From Apricaphanius iberus (taxonomy: Eukaryota > Chordata > Actinopteri > Cyprinodontiformes > Aphaniidae), in NCBI GenBank assembly GCA_028564705.1, contig JAPXFQ010002899.1:434001-498000 (forward strand): a stretch of DNA of 64,000 nucleotides, in the 5' to 3' direction. Made by a program: the position numbers and the translations under genes. Each line of letters starts with the position of its first letter. Within the stretch, counting starts at the first letter, position 1. Positions 43,697 to 56,531 of the stretch are shown piece after piece. A model generated the notes under the pieces. That model saw only the letters and a list, made by a program, of their open reading frames with translations, was not told the DNA's origin and made no database searches.

Positions 43697-46600
43697 CGTC
43701 TCCTGCGTTAAAGCCTGTGGTCGCCATTGTTTCTGCTGCTGACTCTATAAACGAGAGTTTTTCCTCGTCTTTGTTTTTACTGAGATCAGACCTACAGAAG
43801 CCGAGCTCAGACAATATGAAGAAAAAAAAACAGATTTGCTTTGTCCTGATGACTATTTTAATATACATTCGTGGTGAAAAGAAATTACTCCCTCATTCAG
43901 TTCTGTGCTTTTGTTTATCTCAACATAATGCAGCTGATCTGGCCTTTACCATCTAACCTCCATTTGAAGAAGTGATCTCAGCTGACATTACACACTTCAG
44001 CTTTTTGTTAAATATTAAGCCCACCCGTCGATCTAACGTCTTCTAGAACCACCTTCACCAGAACAAACTTTTGCTACACTTTCCTACACAGTTTAAGTTT
44101 AGGGTTGAGGTCAGGGCTTTGACTTGACCATTTCAACACACAGTCTTCTCTTTTTCAGGCATTCTGCAGACGTTTGGCTGCTATATTTGTAAGCTAAGTC
44201 CTGTTGGTGACAGTTGGAGCCGAGCTTCAGCTGTCGGACGGATGAGCTCTTCGTGACTTTGTTTTCCTGGGAAGTTTATGGTAAACTCTGTGATTGGAAG
44301 GCCCACGAGTCATGTGATCGCAAAACGAGCCCAAATCATCACGTATGAGGTTTCTGGGTTGTGTCCAAACATGCCGTTCTGCTACTTGTACTTTGATCTG
44401 ATCTGTATTGTGTTTGATTCCGAAGCAACATTACAAACGTAAGTAATGCTGCCACTGTAAGGAGAAGAGGCTTTTTCCTGGCTTTTTTCTGAGCATTTCA
44501 CATAGAGGTGGAGACATTTGCTGTTGATGTCTCTGAAACACTTTTATACACCTCTGCTAAGTGGGGTTCTCTGTTAAGCTTGCGATCTCAAAAAGTCCCT
44601 AAAAATGTAGAATCAGAACTCTGTCATAGATATTCTGACGTCTTTCATGATTTCTTCGCTTTTTTGTTTCAAGATTTTAAGAACTTGGAAGGTTTTTGAT
44701 GCTACTGATCTCAGCTTAAATATTTGAGGTTGAAAGCCTTCCATCAGATGAGAAACAGTAACTACAATTAAGATCAGTAAAGGATATTTTACAAATCTTG
44801 GATGAGGTTTGCTAAAAATCCTTAAAAAATTAAATAAAATGTTTGCCCATCTTTTAAAACCACAGTGCTGTCTAATATCTGCTAAACACTTAGGTTTTTC
44901 TGGAACAAAAGTCCAGTTTTCTCAGTGTCTTGAGTTGGACTTACAAAAGGAATATTGTTCTGGGTTTGTTTCTCAGAGTCTCTTATCTGTGATGAGAGCA
45001 ATGAGAGGAAATGAGGCACCGCTCAGATTACTAAAAGTCTGATTCACTTCCATAAAATACTGAATTCTGCCTCCCTGTTTTTTGTGTCACTTTTTTGTTT
45101 CTTTTCCCTTTCAGAGAACATTAAAAGAATCGAAGCCTACCTTTTCTCCAGTCTTAACAAAGAAGATTATCATGGCAAAAAATACTTTAATAGTTTTCGA
45201 GATAAGGTAAAGGTATTTATTCAACAAAGCAAAGGATTAAGTGTCTCAGATTCCTCTAGACGGACTGATCTGTGTTTGTGTGGATCAGAGCTTTTGAACA
45301 GCTGATCACTCTGCTGCTGATGAGCAGAAAACCATCGAATCACCTCGTTCAGGAAATCCTCAGGCTCCAACCTGCTGAGGGTTAAACATGTCATGGTACA
45401 AAGAGAAGAAAGAAGAGCACCTCAGACACGGGAAATAGAAAATGATAAATCATTTTAAACTTTTTCCATTATTAATGTTGCAAAAAATCCCTGTTATGTC
45501 ATCAGGTATACAAGGCGACTGCTGGTTTGAACCCCCTTTTTTGTCTTCAAAACCCATCTGAATTCTACAAAGATTGAACAAAGAACATTCCTCAAGGGTT
45601 TTGGTCCATTTGAAAATGATAACATCTCACAGTTGCTGCAGTTTTGTCCGCTGCACATCCATAATGTTGACCTCCTGCTCATCCTAAAGGTGCTCTGACG
45701 GACCGAGATCTGGTGGCTCCTAGCAACCATTACTGTGCATGTACTGAGTATTCCAACTTATATTGTACGGTTCCAGTTTTTATCCATACAGTTAAGAGAA
45801 CTACAGTAATATCAGCTTGTATTGCTAACTTTAGTCAACATGATCACTTGGTACGACATTTAACAAACCCCACCAGGTTTCCATCTTCAAACTTGTGGAT
45901 TCTGAGGTAGACTTTCCCAGTCGAACCTTCTATTTCAAGCGGTGCACCAGTTGGTTTTTCTGATTTGCTTCTCAGAAACTGACATTTCTGTTCAAGTGAA
46001 GTTCAGCTTTAGACATTTCATTTGCTCTCAAAGTGAGAACAATTAATAAAATTGTTGTTTCTTAGTCTCTTATTTTCTATGATCAAAGATTAAAAGGAGA
46101 TAGTCCAAGAATCTCCTCTGGCCATGTAATTCTTTGTATTTCCTGTTTAGTTTTGGACATTTGAGTTGGTTTAACAAATATAAGACTTTATAATCTACGG
46201 CTCTAATTTTATGAGACATGAGCGTCTTTTTTGTTTTTTTCTGCAACCCTCATCTCTGTCTTCACATGAGGCTGATTGTTACTGTGGAAAAAATTAGGCT
46301 GGAGACATAAAATCTTCGCAGTAATTTTACAAATATAAAACAAAACTCTTAACCACTTTAACGCGTTCTAATTTTTTTTTCTTTATTAGGATTTCTATTT
46401 ATAGCAGTTTTCTTCATCTTTGTTTAGTCAAAACGTCTGTCTCCCTAATTAACAGTTTGGTTAAATAGTTGAAGATGCTTTGCTGCAGCAGTGACAAAAA
46501 GGAGACAATAGCTGGGATGGTTATGTGATGGTTCATCCTTCCTGCTTGTCATAAACAATGGAGGCAGGAAGCAGAAACTGTGGTAACCAGTTAAAACACA

Positions 46601-47471
46601 GTGCTGGCCCCGACTTCCTCGGTTCCAGTACCTGTCCCAGTATCAGTCACAGGACTGGGACCTTGGAGGGTTTGGATGGGTCCGCCAGATGCAGACAGGA
46701 AATCCTCTCTGGAAATGAGGCTGTGCGGGGAAACACAGATGGGATTAGGCAGAGGAAAATCATCTGTAAGAATGAACGTATGTTCTTGGGAGGTGAAACG
46801 GATATTATTTTAACGAAAATAGGAGTAACTTCTGGATCCTTCTGGATGTAAGTTAGTTCTTTTGAATCAAGCTAAAGACAGGGGGTCTGAACTATAGTCA
46901 ACTTAGGACATCTAGTGGCAGTAGTGGGAAATTACAAAGAATTAAAAAACTTATTTAGTTAAGACAGAAGGAAGCCATCACCACTAGTCTTTTCAAAAAT
47001 ACTACTCTTATTGAAGAGTGTGCACCTATTTATTTTACCGCCACTACTATAAAAAAATGTTTTCAGGCTAAAAGCAACTAATAACATGGTTTGCTCTGGG
47101 TCAAAGAGCTGAAATCCTTTAATTTTTATATAACCAACGTTGAGTAGAGTGCCTAAAAGTTGTACCCAAGCAAGATTAGTGCTACTTCAAAGTGTTTTTT
47201 AATCAAATAAAAGTAAAAGGTAGCTATCTCTAAAAATTTGAGTAAGAATAATAAAAAAAAATGTTGACAAAAGGAGTACCATGTAACATCTGATTTAATA
47301 TTTTCAAAATAATGCCAGACAAAGAAAATATAAAGTAATGGACAAATATATAGGGTATTTTAAAGACAAATATTTTTTGATACAAATAAATAAAATTATT
47401 ACAAAATAAGTTTTAAGGAGAACGCACGTTTTTCTAATTCTTCTTTTGCACAACGTAATGTGTGTGTATGC

Positions 47472-47535
47472 ATATCTAGAACCCTGGGTATTGCCAGTCT
47501 GTTGTCTTAACCAACTGAGCTATCCAGTCGCTTTT
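47472..47535 (-). repeat. tRNA-derived SINE head (degenerate)
   Basis: On the minus strand GATAGCTCAGTTGGTTAAG looks like an A box and GGTTCTAGAT like a decayed B box. No intact tRNA fold can be drawn. Confidence 0.45.
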
Positions 47536-47704
47536 CAGACATCTCAGTCCAGAAAAGTGCGGTACTTGGAACAGCAAAGACAGGATCCTCAAGCTCTCAG
47601 GACCTGAGCTTTTCCAGCAGTGTGCGAGAGGAGAATTTTTATATATATCTGTTGGTTTTTCAGTATTGCAAAGCCATTCTCGGCCAAGCCAGCAAGGGGT
47701 GCCG

Positions 47705-48317
47705 CGTCGATGTAAGGGCTCTCCGTCACCTATGCAATCACAGACGGAGTAGAGCACAATTATCGAACTATGGGTCTCCATCAACGTAGAGCATATGCCT
47801 GTGATTGGTTAGCTCAACAACAGCAGAGATCGTTGCACCAGAACAGGGCTCTGTAGTCGCTGTAAATCAGTAGTCAATCCAACGTTTGGGCACTGCGTGC
47901 TTTATATTGAAAGTATGTAGTTTATCTCATATCGTCTTTTGGCAATTTTGAAAACAAGGATGTGTAGAGAACAACAAAACAGTCTGCTGTGTTTGTGTAC
48001 ATGCATTTTTAGAGTATTCTATGAGCTACAATTCTAGTAAAAAGCTTTACAGCTCAATCAAAACTTACTTTCTGTCAATCTTTGCTCATTGAAGGGGGAA
48101 TGTGTTCACAAGCTGAAGAAAATAAACTATAGTTAACCAGAAATGACAATGCAATGGTAGGCAGACCCGCCATAAAAGTCTGAACCCCCTGCTGTGTTGG
48201 TGGGGAATTGCTTTGGAACACTGAAAAACCCAACGGACAAATATAAACGAAAAACGTTTCGGTCAATACGTCTGCGTCTGGTTGGAAACTTGCAAACAGA
48301 GAAGAATAAAGTAGGAT
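47705..48317. mobile_element. PIF/Harbinger-type MITE, copy 2 (5'-truncated)
   Basis: It matches the body of 5397-6057 (AAGGGCTCTCCGTCACCTA, GCGTGCTTTATATTGAAAG, TTTTTAGAGTATTCTA). The right end GAATAAAGTAGGAT is mutated and followed by TAA at 48318. The left terminus is missing. Confidence 0.75.
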
Positions 48318-49188
48318 TAACGTTCGAGGAGCATTACCTAACTTTACTCTTTTCCTAATACTAAAATTCGTGGACCAGAGCCTAAACCTAATGTGATCCA
48401 TATATCCCACACCCTAGCTGTCACTTTCCACACGGCCTGATTTGTTTTAATTTCCTCCACATTTAATGTTTCTTCCTTCTTCCTGGAGGCTACAGCCATT
48501 TTTCTTTTTGTCTTCAGTTGTAGTCCAATAAGTTTTTTTACACAAAACCTAAAGTAACTTTTGCCACTGTTTGATCATATGTTTTATCCACGGCGCATTT
48601 CATAAATAACTTTTATCGTTCCATTGACTCTCATTCATTGTTTTGGCAGTAGGGGAAGTTAGAAGTAGAAGTAGAAGTAGAAGTAGAACGGCGTGACTTA
48701 GGCTCCCCATTCCAATATTCGTTCACCTGACAAGCGCACTTACCTGACTCCTACACTCATTTCATGCTGCCACATTCAGAAACGGAATACTACTGGTGTA
48801 GATGTTCTCAACTAAGTAATGTCAGAGGAGGAGATACAGCTGGCTGCTTCAAACTTCAACTTTAGGACAAACTATCAGAGTCCTAAAAAGAAAAAAAAAG
48901 TAATTTGATATCATGGAAAACAAAGGAAGGGTGATTGAACTGCAACTGGTGTTTTGTGCTCTCTTGTCTGCTGTAGCGGCATGTTCCCAAATCAGTGGGG
49001 CGTGGCAAAGGGATAATAGCCGAAGGCAGGGGTGAGTGCACATATCGCACATATGCTGCACCTCAATTAAAATGATATCCAATTATGTGCGTTTTGACAG
49101 TGTTTGTGATGTGATTTCTGATTTACCTGCTTGTAAAACTTCATAATAAAAATGAAAACAAATCAGAAGTCGCATATATGACCACATA
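48318..49188. other. Intergenic, unassigned
   Basis: It contains the (AGAAGT)n run at 48657-48688. I see no gene. Confidence 0.6.
48657..48688. repeat. (AGAAGT)n short tandem repeat
   Basis: About five units. Confidence 0.85.
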
Positions 49189-50414
49189 CACTCACCTGAA
49201 TGATTATTAGGAACAGCATACTAATACAGAGTTTGACCCCTTTCGCCTTCAGAACTGACTTAATTCTACGTGGCATTGGTTCAACAAGGTGGTGAAAGCG
49301 TTCTTTAGACATGTTGGCCCATATTGATAGGATAGCATCTTGCAGTTGATGGAGGTTTGTGGGATGCACATCCAGGGCACGAAGCTCCAGTTCCACCACA
49401 TCCCAAAGATACTCTATCGGGTTGAGATCTGGTGACTGTGGGGGCCATTGCAGTACAGTGAACTCATTGTCATGTTCAAGAAACCAATTTGAAATGATTC
49501 GAGCTTTATGACATGTGTGCATTATCCTGCTGGAAGCAGCCATCAGAGGATGGGTACATGGTGGTGATGAAGGGATGGACATGGTCAGAAACAATGTTCA
49601 GGTAGCCCGTGGCATTTAAACGATGCCCAATTGGCACTAATGGGCTTAAAGTGCCAAGAAAACATCCCCCACACCATTACACCACCACCACCAGCCTGCA
49701 CAGTGGTAACAAGGCATGATGTATCCATGTTCTCATTCTGTTTACGCCAAATTCTGACTTTACTATTTGAATGTCTCAACAGAAATCGAGACTCATCATA
49801 CCAGGAAACATTTTTCCAGTCTTCAACTGTCCAATTTTGGTGAGCTCGTGCAAATTGTAGCCTCTTTTTCCAATTTGTAGGGGAGATGAGTGGTACCCGG
49901 TGGGGTGTTCTGCTGTTGTAGCCCATCCACCTCAAAGTTGTGCGTGTTGTGGCTTCACAAACGCTTTGCTGCATTCCTCAGTTGTAACAAGTGGTTATTT
50001 CAGTCAAATTTGCTCTTCTATCAGCTTGAATCAGTCGGCCCACTCTCCTCTGACCTCTAGCATCAACAAGGCATTTTCGCCCACAGGACTGCCGCATACT
50101 GGATGTTTTTCCATTTTCATACCATTCTTTGTAAACCCTAGATATGATTGTGGGTGAAAATCCCAGTAACTGAGCAGATTGTGAAATACTCAGACCAGCC
50201 CGTCTGGCATCAACAACCATGCCACGCTCAAAGTTAAGCTTAAGCTTAAATCACCTTTTTTCCCATTCTGACATTCAGTTTTGAGTTCAGAAGATGGTCT
50301 TGTCCAGGACAACACCCCTAAATGCATTGAAGCAACTGCCATGTGATTGGTTGATTAGATAATTGCATTAAGGAGAAATTGAACAGGTATCCCTAATAAT
50401 CCTTTTGGTGACTG
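49189..50414 (-). mobile_element. Full-length Tc1-like transposon (1226 bp)
   Basis: The termini CACTCACCTGAATGATTATT and CAGTCACC...GGATTATTAGG (right end, reverse strand) are inverted and each is flanked by TA (49187-49188 and 50415-50416), as expected for Tc1/mariner. The interior is the transposase pseudogene described separately. Confidence 0.85.
49200..50220 (-). pseudogene. Tc1-like transposase, inactivated
   Basis: The frame starts at 50220 with a helix-turn-helix N-terminus (MVVDARRAGLSISQSAQLLG). It continues with WYDESRFLLR, which holds the first catalytic Asp, then the GGGGVMVWGMFSWH segment and QWPPQSPDLNPIEYLWDVVE, which holds the third acidic residue. Breaks are a TGA at 49978-49980, a frame change near 49590, and another near 49515 just after a QQDNA-like block, so the second Asp is in a different frame from its surroundings. 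A former length of about 340 residues fits the family. It can only be mobilised in trans, if at all. Confidence 0.85.
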
Positions 50415-52372
50415 TATATGGCCCAGTGACCTGAGAACTGTAATTAAAATAATGTTTACTACATGCATTTCTGATTTTTACCTAAACTAAAGGGCTATAA
50501 AAAGAGAAACGAGGCTGCAGGGTTGAACAATCATGTAAGCTGCACTGCTATAGGCTACTTAAGCAGAAAAGAAAAAGCAAATGAGAAAGTAAAGCAGGTG
50601 TGGTTTATAATAAACAGGCAAAAACTGAAACCAGCTACATCAGTTTAGTAACAGGAAGCTCATCAACCAGTAGCTTCAAAGACGTGAAGACAAAACACAA
50701 CTGTTTGCTGTGGGAAACCAACTAAATGCCTGGATAAAGGTAAAGAAAGAAATACGTTAAAATACAGAATTTATTTATATTGTTTCTGCCTAGCTGTAGT
50801 TGCTATCTGTTTTCTGTTTTCCCTTGGAACAATTTCTTATTAAGTTGCTATTGTTTATTTACTTCTTACATGATTCTTTGTTTATTCCTTTCCATTGTTA
50901 ATTATAACCGTTCTGTTTTGCTTATTAGAGTTTACGCCTCCTCTGCTCCTTCCATTGTTTCCCCTTTGCCCTCAACCTGCCAGTATGTTCTTCTTTCCCA
51001 GTGGATTCTAATCTTTCTGTCTTTCACGCACTACTAATTGCCGCTCTAAGATTTGTTATTATTTCATTCTTTCCCTTAGTACATACAGGAAGCCCCCTTT
51101 TTTCTCTCGAACCTCGCTGGAATCTTCTGTTTGTTCTGCTCGTCCTAATTTCTCCTGGCTCCTTGCTTGTTCCATCGTCTGTCCATCAGTTCTTTCAACA
51201 TTACAGACTGTGTGTGTGTTTTTATCTTTTAATCTTTTTCATTGCATTTTCATTACAGCAAGTAATACCCTACCCATTCCCCCACATGCACAAAGACAGA
51301 CATCAAAAAACACAAATATCTACTCACACTGGAGGAGATGCCTAAAACGAAGCCAGATAAACATCTTTGATGCACTTGATGCCAGTTCTAAAACTTTTTC
51401 CAAAATGGATGGAGTAAAGACAAAAAGCTTTATATAAACTACTGGATAATAAAGTTTTTTTCGAATTTGGAAAATTGTTACGATTGAATTTCCGGCTACT
51501 ATACTGTGACTTAGTGATTTGACAGAAGATACTAGTTTTGTAAAAAGAAGTGATACTAACATTGTGTAGGGTTTTAGTAATGACTGTTGGATGCCCAGTA
51601 ATGATTCTTAGACATTGGTAGACCCCCCCACCCCCAACTCCAACGCCCATGGTTCTAAATATGTTTTTTTTTGTGGCATTTTCAGCATTTATTGATTCAT
51701 GTTTCTTGATATAATCATTAGAAATTGTAACATGTACGCTTAAAGAGAGGTAAATAAACTTTTACTATTTTAATAGTGTTTATAGAGTGGTAGGTATGGT
51801 ATCTTTTAATAATCAATGCAACACTTTATTTTTCCAAATGATTGTCAAAATTCAGTTTTAACAGTGATTCATAGTTTGTCAAAATCTTTATTGCATTCTT
51901 TTTTATTGTGCTTGCTTGATTTTACTAGCTCTACTACTGATGTATTTAGAAGTTAGAAAGTAGAAAGTCACTCATATAGTGGAGAGGATTTGTGGTGAAC
52001 GGCTGCCCCCGACAGGTTTGTCATATCTCTGAACGGCTTAACATTACACTTTTAACATTTACAGTTTATATGCAGTTATATAAATATATATATATATATA
52101 TATAGAGGATATTCTTTTTATTAGACCCCACTATGTGAGTACATCGCCAAGGAAAATCACTTTTTCTGTGATATCACTGTCTTCTTTTATATTTTTACTT
52201 TTAACCTGACAATCTGGGATGGAAATTCTAATGTCTTGTGAGTGCCCCAAGTGGTAAGACAATTGTGACTAAAATATTCCGGTAACTAATAATTTGATCA
52301 TTTTTGGCCTCCAGCATGACAAGTTTAGCAAACCTTCATAGTGCAAACAGCATTACACAGCTTTGTTTTTCG
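50415..52372. other. Intergenic, pyrimidine-rich, unassigned
   Basis: 50780-51300 is strongly CT-biased, giving long but compositionally biased open frames. There is an (AT)n run at 52084-52104. No gene is recognised. Confidence 0.6.
52084..52104. repeat. (AT)n microsatellite
   Basis: About ten units. Confidence 0.9.
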
Positions 52373-52753
52373 TTGGGATACCAGTACCGATATGATACTA
52401 GTATCTGTACTGGGATTGGTATCGGGGCCGATACTGTTCTAATGTACTCGTATAGGAATTGGTTCCTTAAATTATATTACGGATGACTCTTAAAATGTGG
52501 AAACTCTGCAGTGATTTCACAGAAAAATTGTATTTTTCACTTGAAATTATAGTTTTCTTTTCCTTTCATATATTTTTTAAAAATCTAAGTCAACATGATT
52601 TGTTGTAACAAACAGAGAAGAAAATGAAACCTTTCTTCCAATTCATTGTGTTTTTTGTGTGGTTGAAGTATTGACATTGGTACTCAGTATCAGCAAGTAC
52701 TCAGAGTCAAGTATAATATCGATTTGAAAAAAAGTGGTGTTGATGCATCCCTA
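52373..52753. mobile_element. hAT MITE, family G, subtype 2 (second copy)
   Basis: It shares the interior with 41304-41606 (TTTGTTGTAACAAACAGAG, TTCTTCCAATTCATTG). The right end GATGCATCCCTA is intact. The left terminus is decayed, so the start is approximate. Confidence 0.65.
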
Positions 52754-52904
52754 GTCTTTGTGTGACTTTTTGTCTTCTTACAACATTGAAGAGGCTAAAG
52801 AGTGTATTAAGAGTGGCAACTTTGAAGTACCAAAAAAACATAATTAATGTATTAAAACTCTCAGCATGTTTACAAAAAGATACAGTATTGCATCAGCTTG
52901 ATTT

Positions 52905-52993
52905 TTAAGGGCTTTATAAGTAAGACGGAGGATCTCTATTCTGTATTTAACAGGGAGCCACTACAGACAGCTAAAACAAAATAAATGTGCCGA
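52905..52993 (-). mobile_element. Short L2 ORF2 fragment
   Basis: AAGGGCTTTATAAGTAAG and TTTAACAGGGAGCCACTA match 43553-43640, the L2 segment encoding the KILLLTYKAL region. Confidence 0.7.
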
Positions 52994-53059
52994 TATAATA
53001 ATATGTATAATGTATAATACTATTGTAATCTATAATACTATATGTATGGGGAATGATAA

Positions 53060-55445
53060 AAAAAGATGAATGGGATTAAACAACAGTATGAAATTCAAGT
53101 ATTATATGAATATGATATAGTAGCAGTTTCAGACAAGGAAAAAGCAGAAATGTTTGCAAGAAACTTCTGAAAAATACAAACTTCAGAAAAAAATAATAAA
53201 AAAGGCAAAGTAGGAGATAAAAATACATTAATAGAAAATGAGCACTTATAAACTAAAAAATGATGGGACTTCAAAAATGATAAACAGCATTTACAAAATC
53301 AGAATTGAATTGGGCATTAAGAAAATTAAAGGAATCTTCACCAGACAAGAATCAAGTTTTCTATTCACTTTTACATCATCTTGGCGATTTATCTAATGAT
53401 GTATTGCTCAAGCTGTATAATAAAGTATGGGAGAAAGGAGAAATGCCTCAGAGCTGGAAAGAAGCTGTAATAGTTCCTATATGCAAACCAGGAAAAAGGT
53501 AATTCCAAACCAGATAGGTATAGGCCATTTGCATGAACTTCTAACATTTGTAAAATTATGGAGAAAATGATTAATAGCAGATCAAGTAAATATATTGAAA
53601 CTAAAGGATAAATAGCTAAATAGTGATTTTATGAGGGGAAGAAACACTATGGATTCAGCTTTGTCTTTGGAACATGAAATATGGAAAGCACAGTTGAATA
53701 AAGTATCATTGCTGTCATTTTTGACATTGGAAACGCATATGATATGATGTGGAAGGAGGGACTGTTAATAAAACTTTGTAAATTAGGAATTTCAGATAGA
53801 ATGTTCAGATGGATAAGGTATTGAATGTTAAATGGATCCATTCAAATCAGAGTACGAAATCATTTTTCAGGAAAATATTTTTTGAGCATGGTACTTCCCA
53901 AGGAAGTATAATAAGAAAATTGTTGTTTTTTAATTATGATTAATCATGTATTCAGTGAAATTTGGAGTGAAATGTGATTCTCAACCTTTTGTGGATGATA
54001 GGGCTATTTGGAAAAGAGGAAAAAACTTGAAATGTATGGTCAAGATATAACAAGAAGCTATTTCAAAAGTAGAAGACTGGCCATATGAATGGGGTGTTAG
54101 GTTTTCTATTGACAAAACAAAGGTAAGGCATTTTACAAGGAAAATGAGTAATAGTAATTTAAACCTTAAATTGTATTATCAGGACTTGGAAAAAGTAAAA
54201 TGTTTTTGGGAATTTTTGGGAATGTAGTTGGATATATATTCAGAAAATCTTAGATGGATGCAAAAAATGTATAAATATAATGAGACGTTTAACTGGGAAT
54301 AGATGGGGTGCAGATAGAAAAGCGTTAAAGGCTATATATATTTGACTAATATGGTCTGTAATGGATTATGGGTGTGTGGCGTTTACCTCAGCAGCAGATA
54401 CAGTTCTTAAAAAACTTGATTGTATTCAGTATCAGGCATTACAACTTTGTTCAGGAGAATTCAAACCCACCTCAGTTGCAGCTTTACATGTAGAATTGGG
54501 AGAAATGTGGTTAAAATGATGACAAATTCAACTCTTGGTAGTATACTAGGCAAGTTTGCGGGGCCATAATTGGAATAATCCAATTCCAGATGCTTCTTGT
54601 TGGGGAAAAAAAGAGGAGAGACATAAAAAATTTTATGGGTGGAGAAAAAGAGAAAAAAGAAGAATTAGGAATGGCAAAACTTGGTATTACCAATAATACA
54701 ACCATGGATCCTACCTGAAGCAAAACATTTTTTTTCTATACTTGAAAAAAAGATGCAAAACAAAAATTTTCTTTTTGAGTCACATAGTATAAAGAGAAAC
54801 ATTGATGGTCACTACGATTATGTTCAAATCTATTCAATTCAGTTTATTTATATAGCGCCGTTTCACAACAGATGTCATCTCAAGGCACTTTACAAGAAGA
54901 GTTATTACAATACAGTGTTTAGTGTAGAAATTAGAGAACCACAAAATGCGTCACATGAAATGCAGCACGTATTTTGGGTCGCACCTGAAACGCACCAGCC
55001 GCACTACTTGGTCGTACAAATCAGGCAGAAAAGCTTTTTCACGACCTGACTCTCTGGTTGCGTTTATTACATTCAGTGTGTATGCACTGTAACTGTATTT
55101 ATTGTAATCAGGAGGAAACAATAGAGCATATTATGATTTACTGTAAGAAATATAGAAAGCAAAGATATAGTTTAATACAACATCTTGAACGTTTTTTAAA
55201 TAAGACACAAGTTGTTAGAAATGTTAAGGGAAAATATTTCTTACCCACTTATTTTGAAGTTGCTTAGAGGCACTGGTTTATTTTCAAGAATTTAATAAAC
55301 TTTGTGTTATAAAAAAGAGAGGTATTTTTTTTTTCTTTTTACTTCACGTGAAATAAATTAGAACAGTCTTGATCCACACTACTTATCAGTAGGTGGCAGT
55401 AATGTCCCTAAACGTTGATTGCCAACTGTCATTGATAAAAAGAAA
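53060..55445 (+). pseudogene. I-clade LINE ORF2 relic with 3' end
   Basis: RT blocks in order, in changing frames: LRKLKESSPDKNQVFY and KEAVIVPICKPGK (53305-53500), SNICKIMEKMI (53540), DIGNAYDMMWKEGLLIKLCK (53725), GTSQGSII (53892) and the active site FVDD (53988-54000). Then VMDYGCVAF (54360) and, near 55085, a C-terminal Cys-rich knuckle (CIYCNQEETIEHIMIYC). The 3' tail with GTAGGTGGCAGTAATG and a terminal A-rich run ends near 55445. It carries stops and frameshifts and is interrupted by an L2 tail at 54832-54905. Clade assignment to the I/Nimb group is from memory of the motif set. Confidence 0.75.
54832..54905 (-). mobile_element. L2 tail inserted in the I-clade LINE
   Basis: ATTCAATTCAGTTTATTTAT, then GATGTCATCTCAAGGCACTT, matches the L2 tails elsewhere in the window. 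It lies between coding blocks of the older LINE. Confidence 0.65.
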
Positions 55446-56531
55446 CATAGAAAATTCGTACTTTCATCCTTTAGTGTTTAAGATCAGTTCACATCGAGCT
55501 AAAATAAATATATTTAGGTTTAGGCATTTAAAAGTAGTGGTTGGCGATAATGCAAAAATAAAATATTTTTTTCGATTATATTATCACAATTTCGATTTTA
55601 TTAGGATCCTTTTTTTTAAATGACGACCAACATAACTTAAATTACATATTAAAGAAGAGAAACACTGAATGCTTAAATTAAGTAAAATTAGGGATAAAAT
55701 ACTAAAAATGCAACGAAAGTCCTGTGTGAAACAATTACAAAAGTCTTTTTGTATTTGGGTAGTTTTTGCTTTTCAGATAACTTCACTGAAAAATACATCT
55801 GAATTATAAATGTATTTAAGTGAAATAATATAAAATGTTAATCTTGACATGTCTAATAAAGCATCAGAAAACAGAGAGCACACATTAACTTACTAGTTTA
55901 AAATATGATATTATACAAATAGAATGAAATATAAAATCTTTAAAAAAAACCTAACATGTAGCTGTAGATATAGTGGAAGATGTAATGTGCAATTAATAAT
56001 ATGCTAATAAATAATCCTCATACAAGGAGTTAAATACAGCTTTAACTGGTTCATATGTTAATTTTTTTGTGTGCAAACATTAACTTTTCCAAAATTCTGA
56101 TGTTAAAAACAGGCACATATAAAGCTGCATAAAAACAGGTAACAGAGTTAACAATGTATTGTAAAAACACAAAGGTGCTGCTGCTATATGAAGTTAGTGT
56201 AGTTTAAGCAGTTCTAACCCTGCAGTTATATTGTAAAGAAGATTATTATTATCCTTCCATCATAACAGTCTTAATATGTCCTGCAACTGTCTTTTTATAT
56301 TCAACAGGTTTATGTTTATCTGCCAGCTGGCTCTCATTGTATTGTTTGGGATGCCTTATTCTCTTCATGTGATTTAACACGTTTGTTGTGTTAGGATTAC
56401 TTGCCTTGACGCTCTCCTTGCAAACTTTACAAATTATATTTGGTTGCTCTTTGTTGTCTGACTTCCACACATTGCATGAGGGGTTTCACTATGGAACTGT
56501 TGGCTCACACACAGCGATCGGGTGGCGCTAA
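55446..56531. other. AT-rich stretch, decayed hAT sequence
   Basis: It ends with the BED-finger scrap listed next. 55446-56240 is AT-rich with no gene; GGCGATAATGCAAAAATAAA near 55540 may be part of a decayed hAT terminus. Confidence 0.5.
56249..56476 (-). pseudogene. BED zinc-finger fragment of a hAT transposase
   Basis: The minus-strand frame holds WKSDNKEQPNIICKVC, then ESVKASNPNTTNVLNHMKR and IRHPKQYNES. The Cys-x2-Cys pair followed by NTTNxLNHM and a His-x5-His pair is the BED zinc finger of hAT transposases and ZBED proteins. Nothing of the catalytic domain follows, so it is a fragment. Confidence 0.7.

Larger units (their letters stand above)
43667..47704. other. Intergenic, mostly unassigned
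   Basis: It opens with a (TTCC)n run (43673-43696). A short reversed Tc1-like scrap is at 44085-44170 (GGTCAGGGCTTTGACTTGAC) and a tRNA-like SINE head at 47472-47535. Short frames at 45084-45305 and 46558-46851 have no recognised features. Confidence 0.6.

Noticed and set aside
45084..45305. Possible exon after a TCCCTTTCAG acceptor
   Set aside because: The acceptor-like sequence is good, but the peptide is unrecognised, there is no partner exon, and the frame ends without a donor.
47472..47535. Functional tRNA gene on the minus strand
   Set aside because: The A box is good but the B box is decayed, the stems do not pair and no pol III T-run terminator follows at the right distance.
50780..51437. 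Overlapping hydrophobic open frames
   Set aside because: A compositional effect of a CT-rich region, which yields Phe/Leu/Ser-rich frames.
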